In this document: positions 7,085 to 11,374 of the stretch, piece after piece
How the letters are laid out: each line of letters opens with the position of its first letter
Position numbering within the stretch: the stretch's first letter is position 1
Assembly: GCA_964387425.1 (NCBI GenBank)
Contig: CAYLXP010000160.1
Span: 1 to 11,374, forward strand
Direction of reading: 5' to 3'
From: CAYLXP01 sp964387425
GTDB lineage: Bacteria > Verrucomicrobiota > Kiritimatiellia > UBA8416
Length of the DNA stretch: 11,374 nucleotides
Program-made: the position numbers and the translations under genes
The notes under the pieces: generated by a model
What the model saw: the letters and a program-made list of their open reading frames with translations, nothing else
Told to the model about the DNA's origin: nothing
Database searches by the model: none

Positions 7085-7360
7085 CTACCCAAACCGATAG
7101 TGCTTGCGAACGTCTTTGCGAATCTTCCACGTACAGGACATGCCTTGCGGGAAAGTCACGAGATCACCCACGCCGAAGTCCACGGGATCGCCTCCCTCTG
7201 GTGTCACCTGTACATCCCCTTCGAGGAGATAGCATGTCTCCTTCTCAGAGTAGCTCCAGGGAAATTCGGATGCCTCTTTGGTCCATATCGGCCAATCGCG
7301 CACCCCCATCTCAGCCAACTGCTCATCGCTCGGACCGTGCTCTATCTTAATCTCACTCAT
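7085..7360 (-). CDS. Small single-domain cupin (Cupin_3 / DUF861-like)
   Basis: A 91-aa single beta-barrel protein. YSEKETCYLLEGDVQVTPEGGDPVDFGVGDLVTFPQGMSCTW, the core of which lies at about residues 37-78, has the cupin order Glu...LLEG...GD...P.G...W seen in Cupin_3 proteins (EutQ and ureidoglycine-type relatives). The usual paired histidine metal ligands of the first cupin motif are absent, so a classic metal site is doubtful; the role may be ligand binding. The start ATG overlaps the stop of the upstream ORF6N gene (ATGA), and the stop lies 3 bases before the Nudix start, so all three are almost certainly one transcript. Reaction and substrate are unknown. Confidence 0.88.
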   Translation of the reverse strand: MSEIKIEHGPSDEQLAEMGVRDWPIWTKEASEFPWSYSEKETCYLLEGDVQVTPEGGDPVDFGVGDLVTFPQGMSCTWKIRKDVRKHYRFG

Positions 7361-7929
7361 GATCGCTTCCTCTTCGCTTTGTACTTTGCCCGCTCCTCCC
7401 GAACTGAAAAGCCAATCTGCTTTCGCTTAGGTTCGGGTGGTGACATCAGTTCATTCAGCACCTCAAACACAACCCGAAACTGCTCGTCATACTTGTCTTC
7501 AAGCTCAGCCAGTTTGGTAGCCAACTTGGCGTGGCTCTCCAACATCTGGCGCAGTTTAACGAAGGTCCGCATGATAGCGATGTTGACATCGATGGCCCGT
7601 TGGCTCCGCAGAACGGATGACAGCATGGCCACCCCCTGCTCAGTGAAAGCCATAGGAGGGTAGCGGGTTCCTCCCCACGAACTTGAGGTCGCAGATTGCG
7701 ACCTCAAGTTTGTAAACTCTTCTCTATCAAGCACAAACGCAAAATCCTCTGGAAAGCGGTCCGTATTGCGGCGAACAGCTTCCTTCAAGCGTTTCGTCTC
7801 AACGCCATACAGCCCAGCCAAATCTCTATCCAACATGACCTTCTGCCCGCGAATAAGATAGATGACCTGCTCAATTCGCTCTACAGGAACCAATTCGGGG
7901 TCTTCTGATTTCTTCTTCTTTGCCGACAT
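7357..7929 (-). CDS. ORF6N-domain DNA-binding protein
   Basis: A 190-aa protein of the ORF6N/KilA-N class, known from phage and mobile-element genes and from bacterial chromosomes. The domain runs from about 17 to 105: IEQVIYLIRGQKVMLDRDLAGLYGVETKRLKEAVRRN, FPEDFAFVLDREEF, NLRSQSATSSSWGG, then RYPPMAFTEQGVAMLSSVL. After it comes a helical, probably coiled-coil segment (about 120-165) and a strongly basic tail (KYKAKRKRS) that may add DNA contacts. A GGAG ribosome binding site (7938-7941) lies 8 bases before the ATG. Codons 74-83 lie on a perfect 27-bp palindrome, and two related palindromes sit upstream, suggesting the protein or its transcript acts on this motif. The base composition looks less GC-rich than its neighbours, which would fit horizontal acquisition. 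It heads an operon with the cupin and Nudix genes. Confidence 0.92.
   Translation of the reverse strand: MSAKKKKSEDPELVPVERIEQVIYLIRGQKVMLDRDLAGLYGVETKRLKEAVRRNTDRFPEDFAFVLDREEFTNLRSQSATSSSWGGTRYPPMAFTEQGVAMLSSVLRSQRAIDVNIAIMRTFVKLRQMLESHAKLATKLAELEDKYDEQFRVVFEVLNELMSPPEPKRKQIGFSVREERAKYKAKRKRS
7682..7708. repeat. Palindrome S1, inside the ORF6N coding sequence
   Basis: Perfect inverted repeat with 12-base arms, cttgaggtcgca (7682-7693) and tgcgacctcaag (7697-7708), around a 3-base centre. It encodes NLRSQSATSS, residues 74-83 of the ORF6N protein. The same motif recurs twice upstream of the gene. In mRNA it would form a stable 12-bp hairpin within the coding region. Confidence 0.9.
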
Positions 7930-7943
7930 GCAATCATCTCCAT

Positions 7944-7970
7944 CTTGAGGTCACAGTTTGTGACCTCAAG
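7944..7970. repeat. Palindrome S2, just upstream of the ORF6N ribosome binding site
   Basis: Perfect 12+3+12 inverted repeat: cttgaggtcaca (7944-7955) and tgtgacctcaag (7959-7970). It is identical to S1 except for the centre and one inner base pair that is changed on both arms (A-T for G-C). On the minus strand it ends two bases before the GGAG of the ORF6N gene, so it could be an operator or a 5' UTR hairpin affecting translation. Confidence 0.9.
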
Positions 7971-8002
7971 ATTCTAACCCGTTCTCTAACAGGCACATCC
8001 CG

Positions 8003-8033
8003 AATTGGAGGTCACAACCTGTAACCTCCAATT
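8003..8033. repeat. Palindrome S3, second upstream copy
   Basis: A 14+3+14 inverted repeat: aattggaggtcaca (8003-8016) and tgtaacctccaatt (8020-8033). The single mismatch becomes a G-U pair in a minus-strand transcript. It shares the GAGGTcaca core with S1 and S2 but has TTGG in place of CTTG on one arm, matched by CCAA on the other. Its centre is 61 bases from that of S2, near six helical turns. Confidence 0.85.
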
Positions 8034-8176
8034 TGGCCCGATTCACAATGGCATGGGAGCAAAGGATGTGCAAGCCAGCCATTTAACGCTCTGCGGTAGA
8101 CTTTGCCAGCAAGGCCAAATCCGAACGCTATGGTTGTGAACCATCTGCTGGCCTGCCATAAATGGGGTACGTGAGA

Positions 8177-8181
8177 AGGGG
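8177..8181 (+). promoter_or_regulatory. Ribosome binding site that sets the HzsA-like start
   Basis: AGGGG lies 7 bases before ATG 8189. The alternative ATG at 8162 has no Shine-Dalgarno sequence and would put a charged stretch (GYVRRGRT) ahead of the signal peptide. The 8189 start is therefore preferred. Confidence 0.6.
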
Positions 8182-8188
8182 AAGAACC

Positions 8189-11100
8189 ATGAGATATATC
8201 CGCAGTGCCGCAACCGTGTGGTTCCTGGTAGTCGCCGGCCTGATGGCCGCCGAGAGCCGGGAGGAGATCTGTCGACGGCTGGCGGACCAGCACCATGCGG
8301 CCGAATTCGTGTTCGCGGAGCGCGCCCACGGGGGCCGCGGCAAGGTTGGTGACGGTCACTGGTACGCAAACTTCGGCTACTACGCCCGGGACCCGCAAAA
8401 AAGGGCGTATGCGGCCGGTGGCTCGCTTCGGAAACTCAACCTGGTTTCGGGTGAGACAACCGTTCTGCTTGAGGACCCACAGGGAACATTCCGGGATCCG
8501 GCCGTTCACTACGACGGCAAGACGATCATCTTCAGTTACCGCAAAGGGGGGACTGCACCCTTTCACCTGTACGAGATCCAGTCGGACGGGACAGGACTGA
8601 AGCAGTTGACGGACGGGATCTACGACGACATCGAGCCGTGCTGGCTGCCGGACGGCGGAATCATGTTCGTGAGTGGCCGGGGTCGGCGCTACGTGAACTG
8701 CTGGGTGACGCAGGTGGCCACGCTGTATCGGTGCGACCGGGACGGGAAGAATATTCGTCAGATCTCGGCCAACGTCGAGCATGACAATACGCCGTGTGTG
8801 CTGCCGGATGGACGAGTGGTGTTTCAGCGTTGGGAGTATGTGGATCGCAGCCAGGTGCACTATCACCATCTCTGGAGCGTGAACCCCGACGGGACGGGCC
8901 AGATGGTCTACTATGGGAATCAGCGCCCGGGCGGCGTATTCATCGATCCGCAGCCCATCCCCGGCACGCGGAAGATCGTCTTCATCAACTCCCCGGGACA
9001 TGGCCGCGGGGAGCATGCAGGAGCCGTGAGTACGGTGACCGACGCAAATGGCCCTGATGATCCGGCTGTGCTGCACCCGCTGAACAAGGACCGGACCCTG
9101 CGTGATCCATGGGCGTTCTCGGAACAGGACTTCACCGCAGCGAAAGGCAAGAGCCTGGTACACCTTACGGCTGACGGGAAGATGACGACGCTGTACACGC
9201 ACAACGGTCTGGAGCTAAACGAGCCGCGGCCTCTGGTTCGTCGCGACCGCGAAAGGACCATACCGAGCCGCATCGACCTCGACCAGACACACGGCACATT
9301 AATCCTGACCGACGTGGCGGTCGGACGCAACATGGGCGGAGTGAAGAAGGGACAGATCAAGAACTTGCTGATCCTGGAGTCGCTGCCCAAGCCCATCAAC
9401 TACACGGGCAGCATGGAACCCATGAGCTACGGGGGAACGTTCACGTTGGAGCGAATCCTGGGAACCGTGCCGGTGGAGGAAGACGGTTCGGCGCATTTCG
9501 ATGTGCCGGCCAACCGCGCGCTGATCTTGATCGCGCTGGACGAGGAGAACAGGGCGGTTAAACGGATGCAGAGCTTTCTGTCGGTGATGCCGGGCGAGAA
9601 AACCAGCTGCATTGGATGCCATGAAGAGAGAAAGACGGTGCCGCCGTCGGCACAGACAGGGCGAATGCTGGCGATGCGGCGGGCTCCGAGCCAGATAACA
9701 CCGGTGCCGCATATCCCCGACGTCATCGACTATCCGCGCGACGTGCAGCCGATCCTGGATGAGCACTGCGTGAAGTGCCACAACCCGAAGCGGCGAGACG
9801 GCGGCGTGATCCTGACCGGTGACCATGGACCCGTGTACTCACACAGCTACTACACGTTGAGCGCCACGTACCAGTTCTCCGACGGCCGCAACATGCCGAA
9901 GAGCAACTACCCGCCGTACGGGCTGGGCGACGCGGCCAGTCCAATCATGAAGATGCTCCGCGGCGGCCATCACGAGGTGCAGCTCTCCGACCATGAAGAG
10001 GAAGTGATCCGGCACTGGATCCACGTGGGCGCACCGTATATCGGCACGTACGCCGCACTGATTCAGGGCATGATCGGCAGCACGGGCTACGAGGCGTCGC
10101 ATGTCACGGCGATCGATACACGGGTGTTGCGCCGCGAACCCGTCAGGCAGGCCCAGGAGGTGATCACCCGGCGATGCGACAAGTGTCATACGGGGACACG
10201 CAACCTACCGGAGCACCCGGCGGACTGGGGCCAGGGAACAAAACTGATCCAGCCACAGCGCGCATGGAAGATCAAACAGAGCGATAACCGTGCGGTTTGG
10301 CGGTTCCTGCAGCATATTCTCTACAACCTGACCAACCCGGAGCAGTCGGTGCAGCTGCTGGCCCCGCTATCGAAGGAGGCGGGCGGGTACGGCTCCTGCC
10401 GCGAGCTTGTCATCACCGGAAATGAAGGCACCAAGGTCACAGACAGGGCCACCACGGTTTTTGCATCGAAGGAGGATCCTGATTACCAGATTCTGCTGGC
10501 TGCAATCCGTGACACCAAGGCGCTGCACGATTCGGACCCGCGCTGGGATACGCCCGGATGGAAGGCGCCGCCGGAGTATGTGCGCGAGATGAAGCGTCAC
10601 GGGATTCTGCCGGAGACTTTTGACCGGGACAGAGACCCGCTGGATCCGCATGCGGTAGACCAACGCTACTGGCGCGTGGTCACGGGCCACTATCCGCCGG
10701 GCCAGGAACCGAAGGTGTACGAGAATCCCAGGATCCGCGAGATGTGCCTGACGGGCACGCTCACACCGGACGGTGGCGAGCCGAAAGCCCGGCCTGTGAC
10801 AGGCACAACCGCCGCCCATAGCCTCACCACCGGTAAACCTGTTAGCTGCTCAACCTGCATCGCTCATTTTCCTGCTCACCTGGCAAATGACGGGCGTGCG
10901 GACGACACCAACCAGTTCTGGGGCATGGACGTGGCTGGAGGCGATCCCGCCTGGTGGACGGTTGATCTTGAAACCCCCACGGAGGTCGGCCGGGTCGTTG
11001 TGGTCGGCTACTACGGCGATAACCGGCACTACGGGTTTACCGTGGAGACCTCGCTGGACGGGAAGGCGTGGGACATGGTCGCGGACCGGCGCGACAACAG

Positions 11101-11233
11101 AGCCCCTTCAACCGCCCAGGGCTATGCTTGCTCGTTCAAACCACGAAGGACACGGTTCATCCGTATCACCCAGACCCACAACTCCGTGAATACGGGACGA
11201 CACCTGGTTGAGGTCATGGCGTTCCGGAACTAG
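8189..11233 (+). CDS. Secreted tri-heme HzsA-related cytochrome c with C-terminal F5/8 (discoidin)-like domain
   Basis: A 1014-aa exported protein. MRYIRSAATVWFLVVAGLMAAES is a clear signal peptide, so it acts in the periplasm or outside. Residues about 40-380 are a TolB/PD40-type propeller: repeated DG-T-x-x-Q/K-L/I elements such as QSDGTGLKQLTDG and RDGKNIRQIS, with LPDG turns. An HzsA-like middle region follows. Three c-type heme motifs are present: CIGCH (474-478), CVKCH (527-531) and CDKCH (663-667). The end, from about 878, resembles an F5/8 type C carbohydrate-binding domain (HLANDGRADDTNQFWGMD, WWTVDLETP, FTVETSLDGKAWDMV, RFIRITQT). This fits the HzsA-related proteins common in PVC bacteria and is probably not a true hydrazine synthase: no partner HzsB/C genes are present. 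Electron transfer or oxidation of a glycan-associated substrate is an inference. Confidence 0.85.
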   Translation: MRYIRSAATVWFLVVAGLMAAESREEICRRLADQHHAAEFVFAERAHGGRGKVGDGHWYANFGYYARDPQKRAYAAGGSLRKLNLVSGETTVLLEDPQGTFRDPAVHYDGKTIIFSYRKGGTAPFHLYEIQSDGTGLKQLTDGIYDDIEPCWLPDGGIMFVSGRGRRYVNCWVTQVATLYRCDRDGKNIRQISANVEHDNTPCVLPDGRVVFQRWEYVDRSQVHYHHLWSVNPDGTGQMVYYGNQRPGGVFIDPQPIPGTRKIVFINSPGHGRGEHAGAVSTVTDANGPDDPAVLHPLNKDRTLRDPWAFSEQDFTAAKGKSLVHLTADGKMTTLYTHNGLELNEPRPLVRRDRERTIPSRIDLDQTHGTLILTDVAVGRNMGGVKKGQIKNLLILESLPKPINYTGSMEPMSYGGTFTLERILGTVPVEEDGSAHFDVPANRALILIALDEENRAVKRMQSFLSVMPGEKTSCIGCHEERKTVPPSAQTGRMLAMRRAPSQITPVPHIPDVIDYPRDVQPILDEHCVKCHNPKRRDGGVILTGDHGPVYSHSYYTLSATYQFSDGRNMPKSNYPPYGLGDAASPIMKMLRGGHHEVQLSDHEEEVIRHWIHVGAPYIGTYAALIQGMIGSTGYEASHVTAIDTRVLRREPVRQAQEVITRRCDKCHTGTRNLPEHPADWGQGTKLIQPQRAWKIKQSDNRAVWRFLQHILYNLTNPEQSVQLLAPLSKEAGGYGSCRELVITGNEGTKVTDRATTVFASKEDPDYQILLAAIRDTKALHDSDPRWDTPGWKAPPEYVREMKRHGILPETFDRDRDPLDPHAVDQRYWRVVTGHYPPGQEPKVYENPRIREMCLTGTLTPDGGEPKARPVTGTTAAHSLTTGKPVSCSTCIAHFPAHLANDGRADDTNQFWGMDVAGGDPAWWTVDLETPTEVGRVVVVGYYGDNRHYGFTVETSLDGKAWDMVADRRDNRAPSTAQGYACSFKPRRTRFIRITQTHNSVNTGRHLVEVMAFRN

Positions 11234-11324
11234 GGACTCACATGGTGCCGCCCCGCTTCTCGGATCATGCGGGGGTGAAACGCTCCGGCATCCACAACGG
11301 GGTATTGTACTGAACCAGGCGTTT

Positions 11325-11340
11325 GTAGTTCGGCCTTTAG
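11325..11340 (+). repeat. Short dispersed palindromic repeat, interrupted copy
   Basis: gtagttcggcctttag is an exact copy of 4305-4320. In the first copy the hairpin continues with gccg; here it is replaced by tggctgttgaaaaac. The break falls at the hairpin loop/3' arm boundary, consistent with insertion of another element into the repeat. Confidence 0.55.
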
Positions 11341-11374
11341 TGGCTGTTGAAAAACTCGCAACGACGCCTTCGGC
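11341..11374. mobile_element. Possible terminal end of an insertion sequence (partial)
   Basis: tggctgttgaaaaactcg resembles the terminal repeats of some transposase-type insertion sequences, an impression from memory. Only 34 bases are visible and no transposase or second end is in view. The main local evidence is that it interrupts the dispersed repeat. Confidence 0.3.

Larger units (their letters stand above)
11234..11374. other. 3' intergenic region to window end
   Basis: No gene is seen. A weak inverted repeat ccccgc (11251-11256) / gcgggg (11269-11274) with a 12-base loop lies shortly after the stop codon. No T-run follows, so it is a poor terminator candidate. The rest leads into the dispersed repeat and a possible mobile-element end. 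Confidence 0.4.

Noticed and set aside
7682..8033. CRISPR array or simple tandem repeat
   Set aside because: The three palindromes are unevenly spaced, one lies in a gene, and they differ by compensated changes. There are no regular spacers.
8162..8188. Earlier ATG for the HzsA-like gene
   Set aside because: It has no ribosome binding site and would put charged residues before the signal peptide; ATG 8189 has AGGGG at proper spacing.
8012..9202. A 396-codon open frame on the minus strand opposite the HzsA-like gene
   Set aside because: It lies antisense to a strongly supported gene, its translation is rich in Arg/His/Pro with no recognisable domain, and it begins inside the heme protein's coding sequence. 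It is an artefact of high GC.
8189..11233. True hydrazine synthase alpha subunit (anammox)
   Set aside because: No HzsB/HzsC or other anammox genes are present, the protein has an extra C-terminal domain and three rather than two heme motifs, and the residue expected from memory after the first heme motif differs.

Overview
The window looks like chromosomal DNA from a GC-rich bacterium of the PVC type (Kiritimatiellota, Lentisphaerota, Verrucomicrobiota or Planctomycetota). This is inferred from gene content: an exosortase with a dedicated large membrane target, a secreted HzsA-like cytochrome c with a discoidin-like C-terminus, paired small membrane proteins, and short palindromic intergenic repeats. 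No rRNA, tRNA or CRISPR array was found.

Layout. Bases 3-704 encode an RluA-type pseudouridine synthase (+). After a 135-base gap with a CTTTG/CAAAG motif over a candidate promoter, 840-5953 is a block of four plus-strand membrane-protein genes. These are an exosortase (XrtK-like), a 959-aa MSEP-CTERM-type protein with a VIT/VWA-like exported part, and, after a 214-base spacer full of inverted repeats, two translationally coupled five-helix membrane proteins. A short nitroreductase-family gene follows (6015-6581). Next is a minus-strand operon (7929 down to 6704) of an ORF6N-domain DNA-binding protein, a small cupin and a Nudix hydrolase, with start/stop contacts of a few bases. Finally, 8189-11233 (+) encodes a secreted tri-heme HzsA-related protein. 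The last ~140 bases carry a second copy of a repeat seen in the 4.3-kb spacer, broken off at what looks like the end of a mobile element.

Function. The exosortase and its overlapping neighbour form a one-enzyme, one-substrate envelope sorting pair: the neighbour ends in a PEP-like motif, a hydrophobic helix and a basic tail. A 27-bp motif (23/27 identical) occurs both upstream of the exosortase gene and inside the first codons of the first small membrane protein gene, suggesting shared control.

The most unusual signal is at the ORF6N gene. Its coding sequence contains a perfect 12+3+12 palindrome, and two related palindromes sit just upstream of its start. Differences among the three are largely compensated on the opposite arm, so dyad symmetry appears to be what is conserved. 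This suggests a self-targeting or autoregulatory DNA/RNA element.
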